DNA of 64,000 nucleotides. It comes from Anderseniella sp963700895. GTDB taxonomy: Bacteria; Pseudomonadota; Alphaproteobacteria; Rhizobiales; Aestuariivirgaceae. Within the stretch, counting starts at the first letter, position 1; every line of letters starts with the position of its first letter. The stretch spans positions 1-64,000 of the forward strand of contig CAVOZI010000019.1 of assembly GCA_963700895.1 (NCBI GenBank), given 5' to 3'. A program made the translations under genes and the position numbers. This document shows, one piece after another, positions 55,817 through 64,000 of this stretch. The notes under the pieces are model-generated. The model saw only the letters and a program-made list of their open reading frames with translations, ran no database searches and was not told where the DNA came from.

Positions 55817-55845
55817 GCTAGACTGTTATCCAATTGACCTGACAA
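55817..55845 (-). promoter_or_regulatory. Possible petABC promoter
   Basis: On the minus strand TTGTCA, a 17-base spacer and TCTAGC (55845 to 55817) lie 19 bases upstream of the petA GTG. The -10 hexamer is poor, so this is a weak call; the leader would be very short. Confidence 0.3.
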
Positions 55846-56021
55846 GCCGCGGCGGTTCTGCTGCCATCATGCGGGTGATCTCAGGTTTGGCGGGTTTGTG
55901 GCACCGGCATGGCTGAAAGTCCAGTCAACAAGTGTCGCAGTCCCCACCGTTTTTCACGATTGTCACGGCGGGAAAACGGGCAATGCGCGACGGCGGTTCC
56001 AGCCGCGTCAGGAGGCCACAG

Positions 56022-56471
56022 GTGATCGATATTGCACTGTATCAGCCGGACATCGCCCAGAACGCGGCAACCACCGTGCGGCTGGCCGCCTGCCTGGGTT
56101 TGCGGGTCCACATCATCGAACCGGCAGGATTCGTCTGGGAATCGCGGGATTTCAGGCGCGCCGGCATGGATTACGTGGACAAGGCGGATGTGGTCCGCCA
56201 GCCGGACTGGACGGCATTCCTGGCTTTGGTCAGCGGCCGCAGGCTGGTGCTTGCCACCACGTCCTCGGCCATCAGGTACACGGATTTCCAGTTCCGTGGC
56301 GATGACATCATTCTCATGGGGCGGGAATCATCCGGCGTACCGGACGCCGTCAAGCAGGCCGTGCCCGACCACGTCGGCATCCCGATGAGGCCTGGCACGC
56401 GCTCGCTCAATGTGGCGGTGGCGACCGCCATGATCACTGGTGAGGCATTGCGCCAGACAGCGTGGCGATAA
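56022..56471 (+). CDS. trmL: tRNA (cytidine(34)-2'-O)-methyltransferase
   Basis: A 149-aa SPOUT methyltransferase that modifies the wobble base of tRNA-Leu. Sequence: IDIALYQPDIAQNAATTVRL at the start, then GRESSGVP (near 100-107) and IPMRPGTRSLNVAVATAM (knot region near 118-136). The start is GTG 56022, six bases after AGGAGG; earlier GTG and ATG codons in frame add residues not typical of TrmL. It is the first gene after the divergent petABC. Confidence 0.92.
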   Translation: MIDIALYQPDIAQNAATTVRLAACLGLRVHIIEPAGFVWESRDFRRAGMDYVDKADVVRQPDWTAFLALVSGRRLVLATTSSAIRYTDFQFRGDDIILMGRESSGVPDAVKQAVPDHVGIPMRPGTRSLNVAVATAMITGEALRQTAWR

Positions 56472-56592
56472 CCATTCTCCTTAACGCGATTGGCATCGAT
56501 GTTGCCTTAAGTCCGGACAACTGTGCCGTGCCGGAACATCTTCCGGCAATCCGGCGGCAAGTGCGGTTGTCGAGAATGTCAGGAGTTTTCAG

Positions 56593-57522
56593 ATGAAGAG
56601 CGTTTTGACCGGCTGGAATGCCACCATGTCGGACCGGTTTGGCAAGGATACGATCCTGTTCAATCACCGGCTTCGCGAGAGCGGGCTGTTCACCCAGGAA
56701 GCGCTGGCCGGGCTGATCGAGCGCTATCCGGCCGAGCACTACAACATCAACACAAATGGCTTCGACCCCGCCAACCCGGTGTGGCGCGAGGGCGAGGTGG
56801 GCGACACCTCCGGCACCGATACGATCGAGGCAATCAAGCGCGGGCGCATGTGGCTCAACCTGCGCCGCGTGGGTGACGTCGACCCGCGCTATCAGCAGCT
56901 GCTTGACCGCATTTTCGACGAATTCGAAGGCGTCATTCCGGGGCTCAGGACGTTCAGGCGCAATCTCGGCATTCTGGTGTCGTCGCCCAAGGTGCAGGTG
57001 TTCTATCATGCGGACGTGCCGGGCCAGTCGCTGTGGCAGGTCGAAGGCGTAAAACGGGTCTACATCTACGAGCCGCGCGAGCCTTTCCTCAGCAAGGAGA
57101 GCCTCGAAGGCATCATCATGGGGTTGACCGAGGAGGAAATCCCCTACCGCAAGTCGTTCGACGATCATGCCAAGGTGATCGACCTGGAGCCGGGACAGGC
57201 GCTGACCTGGCCGCTCAACGGGCCGCACCGCATCGAGAATCACGATTGCCTCAACATATCGGTGACCACCGAACACTGGACGAACGAGATCCGCAATTCC
57301 TATGCGGTGAACTATGCCAACGGCGTGCTGCGCCGGAAGTTCGGCATGACCGGCATGAACGCTTCCCCGTGGGGTCTGCACGTCTATCCCAAGGCGGCAC
57401 TGGCGCTGGCCTGGAAGAAGCTGAAGCTGGGCCAGGGCGAAAGGTTCGTGCGCAAGGTGGATTTCCGCGTCGATCCGTCGAGCCCTGCCGGCATGATGGA
57501 CATTCCGGCCTACGCCAAATAG
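56593..57522 (+). CDS. Cupin/JmjC-like protein of unknown function
   Basis: A 309-aa soluble protein without an obvious named match. The middle has a JmjC-like iron site: FYHADVPGQSLWQVEG gives H139-x-D141, and PLNGPHRIEN gives H212 after a turn LEPGQALTWPLNG like the second cupin strand, so an H-x-D...H facial triad is plausible, as in 2-oxoglutarate oxygenases. An N-terminal motif MSDRFGKDTILFNHRL and RTFRRNLGILVSSPKVQV are other recognisable blocks. AGGAG precedes ATG 56593. hemF follows 60 bases later. The substrate is unknown; it is a homologue group of mostly hypothetical alphaproteobacterial proteins as far as I can tell. Confidence 0.65.
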   Translation: MKSVLTGWNATMSDRFGKDTILFNHRLRESGLFTQEALAGLIERYPAEHYNINTNGFDPANPVWREGEVGDTSGTDTIEAIKRGRMWLNLRRVGDVDPRYQQLLDRIFDEFEGVIPGLRTFRRNLGILVSSPKVQVFYHADVPGQSLWQVEGVKRVYIYEPREPFLSKESLEGIIMGLTEEEIPYRKSFDDHAKVIDLEPGQALTWPLNGPHRIENHDCLNISVTTEHWTNEIRNSYAVNYANGVLRRKFGMTGMNASPWGLHVYPKAALALAWKKLKLGQGERFVRKVDFRVDPSSPAGMMDIPAYAK

Positions 57523-57554
57523 TGCGCAACGGCCCGGCAATTTTGACTTTCCCG

Positions 57555-57576
57555 TCTGTAAACACTGGTTTACAGA
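57555..57576. promoter_or_regulatory. Perfect inverted repeat directly before hemF
   Basis: Arms TCTGTAAAC and GTTTACAGA, separated by ACTG. The centre also fits TGT-N12-ACA (57557-57574), the pattern bound by CrtJ/PpsR-type regulators. It ends 6 bases before the hemF ATG, so it could cover both promoter and ribosome site. A TTGACT hexamer lies at 57543-57548. Confidence 0.65.
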
Positions 57577-57582
57577 TGGGGC

Positions 57583-58479
57583 ATGGATACGACTCCCGGC
57601 ACCGACATTCACCAGCAGCTTGAACCGCAGAAGGCCAAGGCCAGGGCGTGGTTCGAGCAGCTTCGCGACCAGATTTGCGCCAGCTTCGAGAAGATCGAGG
57701 ACGAACTGGCGGACACCCCGCTGGCTGACCAGCCGCCGGGCAGGTTCGAGCGCACGCGCTGGAGCCGCGACAACGATGGCGGCGGCGGTGTCATGTCGAT
57801 CATGAAGGGCCGCGTGTTCGAGAAGGTGGGCGTGCATTGCTCAACCGTGCACGGCGAGTTTTCCGAAGAGTTCCGCAAGCAGATCCCGGGCGCCGAAAAT
57901 GACCCGCGGTTCTGGGCATCGGGCATTTCGCTGATCGCCCACCCGTGGAACCCCCATGCACCCACCGCGCACATGAATACCCGTTTAGTCGTTACCTCGA
58001 AATCATGGTTCGGCGGCGGCGGCGACCTGACCCCGGTGCTGATGCGCCGGCGCACCCAGGAAGACCCGGACTCGGTGTCGTTCCACGCTGCCTTCCGCGA
58101 GGCTTGCGAGGCGCATGAGGTGGCAGACTACGGCCGCTACAAGGAATGGTGCGACGAGTATTTCTGGCTCAAGCACCGCAACGAGCCGCGCGGCATCGGC
58201 GGCATCTTCTATGACTACCTGAACTCCGGCGACTGGGAGGCCGACCTCGCCTTCACCCAGGATGTGGGCCGGGCCTTCGAGAAGGCCTATTGCGCCATCA
58301 TGCGGGCCAACATGCACACCCCGTGGACCGACGAAGACCGCGAGGAGCAGATGGTGCGGCGCGGACGCTATGTCGAGTTCAACCTGTTATATGACCGTGG
58401 CACCCTGTTCGGCCTGAAGACCGGCGGCAACGTCGAGTCGATCCTGTCGTCCATGCCACCTAGCGTCAAATGGCCCTGA
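57583..58479 (+). CDS. hemF: Oxygen-dependent coproporphyrinogen III oxidase
   Basis: A 298-aa enzyme that decarboxylates coproporphyrinogen III to protoporphyrinogen IX in haem synthesis, using O2. Family signatures: FERTRWSRDNDGGGGVMSIMKG (core GGGGVMSI), TAHMNTRLVV (near 130), WFGGGGDLTPVL and GRYVEFNLLYDRGTLFGLKTGG. The ATG at 57583 lies just after the inverted repeat at 57555. The MFS gene starts within its last codons. Confidence 0.95.
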   Translation: MDTTPGTDIHQQLEPQKAKARAWFEQLRDQICASFEKIEDELADTPLADQPPGRFERTRWSRDNDGGGGVMSIMKGRVFEKVGVHCSTVHGEFSEEFRKQIPGAENDPRFWASGISLIAHPWNPHAPTAHMNTRLVVTSKSWFGGGGDLTPVLMRRRTQEDPDSVSFHAAFREACEAHEVADYGRYKEWCDEYFWLKHRNEPRGIGGIFYDYLNSGDWEADLAFTQDVGRAFEKAYCAIMRANMHTPWTDEDREEQMVRRGRYVEFNLLYDRGTLFGLKTGGNVESILSSMPPSVKWP

Positions 58480-59672
58480 GCCCGCAACAAGCAGCCGCTG
58501 CCGACCCAGTTCCGATCAGCCCGAATGCCTGGCGCAACCTGGTGGCCGCCATCGCCATGGTGTTCGTCTGCGACATGGCGCTGGGGCTGACCTATCCGCT
58601 GCTCAACGTCATCATGGAGGCGCGCGGCGTCGACGCGTGGCTGATCGGCCTCAACTCGGCGATGGGCCCGCTGGGCATCATTGCGGCGGGGCTCGCCCTA
58701 CCGAGACTGCTGGCGCGGGTGCATTCGGGTCCGGTGGCGTGGGTGGGACTGGCATTGCTGGTGGTGACGCTGCTGGCGTTCGGTCTGAGCGATGATTTCT
58801 GGGTATGGTGCGCGTTGCGCTTCGTGCTGGGCGTGGGCATCGCGGTGCTGTTCTCGGTGTCGGAAGCCTGGCTGATGCACTTCAGTCCGGACGCCCATCG
58901 CGGCAAGATCACCGCCGCCTATACCACGGTGATGGCGCTGGGCTTTGGCGCAGGGGCTGCGCTGCTGCCGGTGGCGGGAACGCAAGGGTTCCTGCCGTTC
59001 GTGGTGGCGGCGGCAATGATTACGCTGTCGTCTCTGCCGTTGCTGTTCATCCGGCTGGACGGCAAGGAATTCCATGGCGAGCAGGCCGGTGTCAGCATGG
59101 CAAGTTTCGCCGTGGCTGCGCCGCTGCTGCTGGCCGGCATCCTCACCATGACCTTGTTCGATTCGGTCATGCTGTCGTTCTTCCCGATCTATGCGCTGCG
59201 TGAAGGCCTCGAGCTGACGCGTGGCGCGTGGATCCTGTCGGCCGCCATTACCGGGGCGGCGCTTTTGCAGATCCCCGTCGGCTGGCTGGCTGACCGCTGG
59301 TCGCGCACCGGCGTGATCTGGCTGTGCATCCTGACGACCGTTGCGCTGAGCTTAGCCATGCCCCACGTCCTGAACTCCTGGGTGGTCTGGCCGCTGGCGA
59401 TCATTCTCGGCACGTCGGCGTACTCGATCTATGCGCTGGCGCTGGTTGCGCTGGGCGACCGGTTCAAGGGGCCGATGCTGGTGGCGGGCTCGGCGGCGGT
59501 TGCCGCCATGTGGGGCATCGGCGGCATTGCCGGGCCGCCGGTCACCGGCTGGGCGTTCTCCGGCATCGGCCACCAGACGCTGCCGTGGCTGCTGGCCGCG
59601 CCGTTCGCTGTCTTCGCAATCTTCTTCGGCCTGGCGGGCGGGCATCTGGTGCGGCGCCGCTGGCGGGCCTGA
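58470..59672 (+). CDS. MFS transporter (first of a related pair)
   Basis: A 400-aa twelve-helix major facilitator protein. Motif A-like loop regions and GIAVLFSVSEAWLMHFSPDAHRGK (YcaD-like family block near 125) are present. It resembles the next gene in order and motif spacing (both have ALGLTYPLL then GLNSAM near residues 30-65), so the two arose by duplication. The ATG overlaps the end of hemF by 10 bases, and the function in relation to haem is open. Substrate unknown. Confidence 0.88.
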   Translation: MALSPQQAAAADPVPISPNAWRNLVAAIAMVFVCDMALGLTYPLLNVIMEARGVDAWLIGLNSAMGPLGIIAAGLALPRLLARVHSGPVAWVGLALLVVTLLAFGLSDDFWVWCALRFVLGVGIAVLFSVSEAWLMHFSPDAHRGKITAAYTTVMALGFGAGAALLPVAGTQGFLPFVVAAAMITLSSLPLLFIRLDGKEFHGEQAGVSMASFAVAAPLLLAGILTMTLFDSVMLSFFPIYALREGLELTRGAWILSAAITGAALLQIPVGWLADRWSRTGVIWLCILTTVALSLAMPHVLNSWVVWPLAIILGTSAYSIYALALVALGDRFKGPMLVAGSAAVAAMWGIGGIAGPPVTGWAFSGIGHQTLPWLLAAPFAVFAIFFGLAGGHLVRRRWRA

Positions 59673-59748
59673 GGCCTGCCCGGCGGGCATGGGCCTCATG
59701 CGCTGATCCTGCTTGACCGCGCAAGCGCCCCGGTGTCCAGTCGCCGTC

Positions 59749-60927
59749 ATGGCAGAGGCAATGGCAACCCCCATCCCCGACGTGGTGCGGCGGCGCAATC
59801 TGTATGCTGCGTGCGCGGCGGTGATCGTGTTCGGCTTCGCGCTGGGGCTGACCTATCCGCTGTTGTCGCTGCTGATGGAATCGCGTGGCGTCTCTGAAAG
59901 CGTGATCGGCCTCAACTCGGCCATGGCGCCCATCGGCATCGTGGCGTTCTCGGTGTTCATCCCCGTGCTGGCGCGGCGCTGGGGCACCCGCAACGTGGCG
60001 ATGACGGCGGCCTTCCTCACCGCCTGCGTGCTGCTGTCGTACAAGGTATTCCCGTCGCTTGAGGCATGGTTCGCGCTGCGGCTGGTGCAGGGCATGGTGG
60101 TGTCGACGCTGTTCGTGCTGTCGGAAAGCTGGATCGTCAAGTTCGCCGATCCGGCCAACCGGGGCAAGGTCGTCGCCATCTACGGCGCGGCGCTGTCGGC
60201 CAGTTTCGGGGCAGGGCCGCTGATGATCTCGATCATCGGCATCGAGGGCTGGCTGCCGTTCGTGCTGGGCGCGGGCGTGCTGATCGCGGCGCTGGCGCCA
60301 ATGTCGATGGTGCGCGAGGAACGGCTGGAGGCCGAGCCCACCGCCGGTTGGGGCGACATCATCGCCTTTGCGCCCAAGGCGCCGGTGCTGCTGGCGGCGG
60401 TGTTCTTCTTCGCGGTGTTCGACGCCGCGACGCTTAGCCTGCTGCCGGTCTATGGCGTGCGGCTGGGCTTCGACGTGACCACTGCGGCCAACCTGCTGAC
60501 CGTGCTGATCGTCGGCAACGTGGTACTGCAGCTGCCGATCGGCTGGCTGGCCGACCGGTTCGACCGGCGCACGGTGCTGGCAATGCTGGGGGCGCTGGCC
60601 ATGGTGGGGCTGGCGGTGCTGCCGCTGGCGGTGGACAGTTTCTGGCAATGGCCGGTGCTGGTCGTTACCGGCGCTGCCGGCTATGGCGTCTACACGGTGG
60701 CGCTGGCCATCCTCGGCGACCGGTTCACCGGCCATGAGCTGATCGCCGGTTCGGCCTCGTTCGCCACCTGCTGGGGGGTGGGCGCGCTGATGGGCTCGCT
60801 GATTGGCGGCGCGTCGATGCAGGCGTTCGGCCCGCAAGGCCTGCCACTGTCGCTCAGCGTCTGCTTTGCCGTGTTCCTCGCGGGCATGTGGGTGCGCCGG
60901 GTGCAGCGGCTGCGGCGAGGCGGGTAG
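59749..60927 (+). CDS. MFS transporter (second of a related pair)
   Basis: A 392-aa major facilitator protein related to the previous one: ALGLTYPLLSLLMESRGV, GLNSAMAPIGIVA and LFVLSESWIVKFADPANRGKV (YcaD-like). The start is taken at ATG 59749; a TTG at 59713 also is in frame. It follows the first MFS gene by about 75 bases. Substrate unknown. A weak hairpin and a strong inverted repeat lie downstream, before the DUF3179 gene. Confidence 0.88.
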   Translation: MAEAMATPIPDVVRRRNLYAACAAVIVFGFALGLTYPLLSLLMESRGVSESVIGLNSAMAPIGIVAFSVFIPVLARRWGTRNVAMTAAFLTACVLLSYKVFPSLEAWFALRLVQGMVVSTLFVLSESWIVKFADPANRGKVVAIYGAALSASFGAGPLMISIIGIEGWLPFVLGAGVLIAALAPMSMVREERLEAEPTAGWGDIIAFAPKAPVLLAAVFFFAVFDAATLSLLPVYGVRLGFDVTTAANLLTVLIVGNVVLQLPIGWLADRFDRRTVLAMLGALAMVGLAVLPLAVDSFWQWPVLVVTGAAGYGVYTVALAILGDRFTGHELIAGSASFATCWGVGALMGSLIGGASMQAFGPQGLPLSLSVCFAVFLAGMWVRRVQRLRRGG

Positions 60928-61063
60928 GCAGTAGCGAATGGCGATTGGGGAATAGCGCTTGCATGCACCCTGTCGCATTGGCTCCCGCATGGGCCAGTTC
61001 ACAAAATACTGATCGGGATTGATTGGCGCCGGGGCAGCGCTAGCTCCTAGCGTTTGTCCTGGC

Positions 61064-61082
61064 CGCGCAAGCATGTTGCGCG
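61064..61082. promoter_or_regulatory. Inverted repeat before the DUF3179 gene
   Basis: A perfect repeat, CGCGCAA and TTGCGCG with a 5-base spacer (GCATG), 36 bases upstream of the ATG at 61119. A second small hairpin, CGCTAG/CTAGCG with 3-base loop, lies at 61038-61052. Either could be an operator or part of a terminator for the MFS genes. Confidence 0.5.
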
Positions 61083-61118
61083 AGCCGGGTTCAACAGTGC
61101 GACGCGAAAGGCCCCCAG

Positions 61119-62504
61119 ATGCGCCCAATTTCCCCAGCCCGGTTTGGCCCGATGTTGATTGCGTTTGTGGTGCTGCTTTGCCTGTTTCCCATCGATGCTG
61201 CCAGGGCGCAGCAGGCAAATGCGTTGCCTGACCATGTGATAGAGAGGTTCGGCCAGCCGCCCGCAATACCTGACGGGCCACTTTCGCAGGAGTTGCGCGA
61301 AGCGTTGCGCTTGGTCTTCATGGACAGCAACGCCCAGTCCAGCTGGGGGGCGGAGCAGAAGGCTGCGCTGGACCTGATCGCCAGTTCCGCCGACCCGAGG
61401 CTGGCCTGGATCATCAGCGACATGATGCGCTTTTCGTGGCGCACCGAGTTTGACGATGACCTGGCCTCAGCCGCCAGCAGGCTGCTGCAGATCGAGTTCA
61501 AGACGCCAGAGCGGTGGGGCGAGATCACCGACCATCTGATCGCCTGGGACGTTCCGGCCTATCCGGGGTACTTCGAGGCCAAGCGCGCCATATTCACCAG
61601 CATCCTGCCGGGCTGGGAGAAGATTTTCGTTGAGGGCAACGTTGACTGGCGGCTGGTTTCATGGGGCGGGGTGCCGATCGATGACCGCCCCTACGATACG
61701 ACGGACACGCCGTGCAATTGCATTCCCGCCGCCGACAATCCGCAAGTCAGCAGTGCCGCAGAGGCCACTTGGCTGAAGGACAGCGACATCGTTTTCGGCG
61801 TTGGGGTCAATGGCGAATACCGGGCCTATCCGCGGCGCATCATGGAGGTGCGCGAGATGGTCAATGACACCCTCGGCGGTCGACACCTCGGCATTCCCTA
61901 CTGCACTTTGTGCGGCGCCGCGCAGGCCTATTTCACCGATCAGCTGCCAGTTGGCGTCGAGCGTCCGGTGCTGCGCACGTCCGGCCTGCTGATACGGTCC
62001 AACAAGGTGATGTACGACATCACCACCCACTCGATCTTCGATACCTTTCTCGGAAAAGCCATGAGCGGCCCGCTGGCTGACAAGGGCGTACACCTGAAGC
62101 AGGCTACGGTGATCACCACCGATTGGGGAACCTGGAAGCAGCTGCACCCCGACACGACCGTCCTGGTCGAGGAGCTCGCGCTTGGCCGGGATTTCGATTT
62201 CCGCAATGGCCGGGACGCCAACGGACCGATCTTTCCCGTTGGCGATGTCGACCCGCGCCTGCCGGTGCATGAGGACGTGCTCGGCGTGATCACGGCCTCG
62301 GGCAAACCGGTGGCTTTCCAGCGTAGCGCGGCGCTGGTGGCGCTCAGGCAGGGCGTCGAGATTGTTCATGAGAATGTGAGGCTGGAACTTGCGGCGGGCG
62401 GGATCAAGGCTGTCGATGCCAATGGCTCCGATCTTGGCAGCCATGAGGCCTTCTGGTTTGCGTGGTCGCAGTTCCACCCCGGCACTGCGCTCTGGACCCG
62501 GTAG
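61119..62504 (+). CDS. DUF3179 domain-containing protein, exported
   Basis: A 461-aa protein with signal peptide (PMLIAFVVLLCLFPIDAARA) and a DUF3179 domain in its second half. The family mark is LGIPYCTLCGAAQAYF (about residues 250-265; two Cys, likely functional) and GLLIRSNKVMYD. Function is unknown. The N-terminal half (residues 40-190) is alpha-helical and has no named match. The next gene begins 142 bases later with its own promoter region. Confidence 0.85.
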   Translation: MRPISPARFGPMLIAFVVLLCLFPIDAARAQQANALPDHVIERFGQPPAIPDGPLSQELREALRLVFMDSNAQSSWGAEQKAALDLIASSADPRLAWIISDMMRFSWRTEFDDDLASAASRLLQIEFKTPERWGEITDHLIAWDVPAYPGYFEAKRAIFTSILPGWEKIFVEGNVDWRLVSWGGVPIDDRPYDTTDTPCNCIPAADNPQVSSAAEATWLKDSDIVFGVGVNGEYRAYPRRIMEVREMVNDTLGGRHLGIPYCTLCGAAQAYFTDQLPVGVERPVLRTSGLLIRSNKVMYDITTHSIFDTFLGKAMSGPLADKGVHLKQATVITTDWGTWKQLHPDTTVLVEELALGRDFDFRNGRDANGPIFPVGDVDPRLPVHEDVLGVITASGKPVAFQRSAALVALRQGVEIVHENVRLELAAGGIKAVDANGSDLGSHEAFWFAWSQFHPGTALWTR

Positions 62505-62646
62505 AACTGCCATCACGCTGGCCTGCCTGGCCCTGCTCCTGATGGACCGGGCCAAGGCTGGTAAATGACCCCCTTGCCCCGTCCTCCCCCCCCGGTCCAC
62601 TGTTCGCACCATCCCGACGAACAACGAGAAGAGAGGCAAACACCCC

Positions 62647-63648
62647 ATGACAATGAACACAGTCGTGAAGCTGGCGCGGCGGCCGAAGGGCCACGTGCAA
62701 CGCGAGGATTTCACCATCACGCAGGAGCCGCTGGCCGAGCTCAAGGACGGCGAGATCCGCGTGAAGACCGCCTACATCTCGCTTGACCCGGCCATGCGCG
62801 GCTGGATGAACGATGCGAAGTCCTATGTGCCGCCGGTGGGGCTGGGCGAGACCATGCGCGCCTTCGCGGCCGGTACGGTCGAGGCCTCGCGCAACCCCAA
62901 GTTCAAGGAAGGCGACACGGTGTCGGGCCTGATCGGCGCGCAAAGCCATGCGGTGTCGGACGGGCAGAACGTGGTCAAGGCTGACACCTCGCTCGCTCCC
63001 TTGCAGACCTGGGTCGGCGGCCTCGGCATGCCCGGCCTCACCGCCTATCTGGGCCTCACCTATGTGGGTGAGCCGAAGGAGGGCGAGACGCTGGTCGTGT
63101 CCGCTGCGTCGGGCGCAGTGGGGCAGGTGGTCGGGCAGATCGGCAAGATCTATGGCTGCCGTATGGTGGGCATTGCCGGCGGGGCCGACAAGTGCGCCGC
63201 GCTGACGTCCGAGTTCGGCTATGACGCGGCGGTGGACTACAAGGGCGGCTGGCTGGCCGATGACCTGAAGGCGGCGTGTCCGGACGGCATCGACGTGGAC
63301 TTCGAGAACGTCGGCGGCGACATTCTCGACACGGTTCTCGCCCAGATGAACTTCCGGGGCAGGGTGGCGATCTGCGGGCTGATCTCGGCCTATAACGCGA
63401 CCTCGCCGGTGCCGGGGCCGTACAATTTCCGCTCCATCCTCGTCAACCGGCTGCGGGTGCAGGGCTTCATCGTGTTCGACTTCATCAAGAAGTATCCGGA
63501 GGCCTACGAGAAGCTGGGCACCTGGCACAAGGAGGGCAAGCTGAAGTTCAAGGAGGACGTGCGCGAGGGAGGTCTCGAGGCGTTCCCGGACGTGCTGAAG
63601 ATGCTCTATACGGGCGAGAACTTCGGCAAGCTCATTCTTAAGGTCTGA
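62647..63648 (+). CDS. NADP-dependent zinc-free oxidoreductase (CurA-like MDR)
   Basis: A 333-aa medium-chain dehydrogenase/reductase of the leukotriene B4 dehydrogenase/CurA type. It reduces the double bond of enones with NADPH. Blocks: YISLDPAMRGWMND near residue 42-55, then TLVVSAASGAVGQVVGQIGKI (nucleotide loop, A-A-S-G-A-V-G) near 150, and FENVGGDILDTVLAQM near 220. The zinc ligands of alcohol dehydrogenase are absent, as usual for the group. The start ATG 62647 is followed by a second ATG two codons on; a GAGAAGAGAGG-like ribosome site is about 10 bases upstream. Confidence 0.92.
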   Translation: MTMNTVVKLARRPKGHVQREDFTITQEPLAELKDGEIRVKTAYISLDPAMRGWMNDAKSYVPPVGLGETMRAFAAGTVEASRNPKFKEGDTVSGLIGAQSHAVSDGQNVVKADTSLAPLQTWVGGLGMPGLTAYLGLTYVGEPKEGETLVVSAASGAVGQVVGQIGKIYGCRMVGIAGGADKCAALTSEFGYDAAVDYKGGWLADDLKAACPDGIDVDFENVGGDILDTVLAQMNFRGRVAICGLISAYNATSPVPGPYNFRSILVNRLRVQGFIVFDFIKKYPEAYEKLGTWHKEGKLKFKEDVREGGLEAFPDVLKMLYTGENFGKLILKV

Positions 63649-63651
63649 CCG

Positions 63652-64000
63652 ATGGAATATGATCCGGGCCGCGAGGCCTGCCCGCTGCCGTTCTCGCCGT
63701 ACAAGAGCTGCACGGTGCCGCGGCCCATTGGCTGGCTGTCGTCGGTGAGTGCCGACGGGGTGGCCAATCTCGCCCCCTACAGCCAGTGGCAGAACCTGAC
63801 CTTCGACCCGCCCATGGTGATGTTCGCCGCCAACCGCTACCCCGATGGGCGGATGAAGGACACGGTGGTGAACGCGCAAACAACCGGCTGGTTCGTCTGG
63901 AACATGGCGACGTGGGCGCTTCGCGAGGCGGTGAACATTTCGGCCATGGCGCTGCCGCCGGAGGAGGACGAGTTCGTGCGCGCCGGCGTGAGCAAGGCGG
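63652..64000 (+). CDS. Flavin reductase-like protein, partial (cut by window end)
   Basis: The N-terminal 116 residues of a flavin reductase-like, FMN-binding split-barrel protein: YKSCTVPRPIGWLSSVSADG (core VPRPIGWLSS), then NLAPYSQWQNLTFDPPMVMF, typical of DIM6/NTAB family proteins that bind FMN or reduce flavin. The start ATG 63652 lies four bases after the previous stop, so the genes are one operon. No stop is seen before base 64000. Confidence 0.85.
   Translation, partial: MEYDPGREACPLPFSPYKSCTVPRPIGWLSSVSADGVANLAPYSQWQNLTFDPPMVMFAANRYPDGRMKDTVVNAQTTGWFVWNMATWALREAVNISAMALPPEEDEFVRAGVSKA

Overview
This 64 kb, roughly 63-65% GC window is a chromosomal segment of an alphaproteobacterium, most likely of the order Hyphomicrobiales (Rhizobiales). 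The evidence is gene order and content: uvrC-pgsA-moaD; an SDR next to folB; lgt, a NDUFAF7-like methyltransferase and pgeF; rplY-pth-ychF; petABC (bc1 complex); and a PetP/PetR-type MarR-response regulator pair with a histidine kinase, divergent from ilvE. No rRNA, tRNA, CRISPR array, insertion sequence, integrase or phage gene was seen. Most of the window is ordinary housekeeping DNA with a few accessory loci.

Layout. 1-1306: a broken NUDIX gene and a GNAT acetyltransferase. 1307-8221 (minus): a MoxR / DUF58 / BatA-DUF4159 / large membrane protein operon. 8411-10849 (plus): DUF1285, a CoA-pyrophosphatase-type NUDIX and the CCA-adding enzyme. 10933-13645: an orphan form II CoxL-type molybdenum hydroxylase subunit with a cupin. 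13721-18310: a copper-handling locus (CusF-like protein, multicopper oxidase, TolC-like lipoprotein, small lipoprotein, His-rich exported protein) with a divergent cytochrome c'. 18444-23230: AIM24 protein, pteridine-reductase-like SDR, folB, uvrC, pgsA, moaD. 23305-28312 (minus): tctA/tctB, an L,D-transpeptidase, ilvE. 28487-31112: petP, petR, histidine kinase. 31120-34159 (minus): csaA, a TetR/COQ9-like protein, proC, YbjN, a UbiK-like protein. 34281-41744: lgt, methyltransferase, pgeF, a metal-ligand-free M24 (creatinase-fold) protein, GNAT, lipoprotein, prs, DUF1989. 41858-42746 (minus): an outer membrane beta-barrel protein. 43051-49052: rplY, pth, ychF, two MaoC proteins, SDR, RTX protein. 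49122-52357 (minus): FucA-like aldolase, mtnA, apt, mtnP, which resembles the methylthioadenosine-to-DHAP shunt. 52397-55798 (minus): a molybdopterin-oxidoreductase-like protein and petABC. 56022-64000: trmL, a JmjC/cupin-like protein, hemF, two related MFS transporters, DUF3179, an NADP-dependent oxidoreductase, and a flavin-reductase-like gene cut by the window end.

Reliability. At least eleven single-base frameshifts interrupt otherwise well-conserved genes: three apparent deletions in the first 300 bases, and eight apparent insertions near 2038, 12070, 12887, 14258, 14970, 18949-18956, 42740 and 43923. One breaks pth, which is normally essential, so many are probably sequence or assembly errors. 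These genes are annotated across the shift with the suspected position stated.

The loci most worth a second look are the mtnP-apt-mtnA-aldolase operon, the copper locus without CusA/CusB, the orphan CoxL, the JmjC-like protein at 56593, the metal-free M24 protein, and several inverted repeats placed like operators (before hemF, between ilvE and petP, before the DUF3179 gene, and in the rplY leader).
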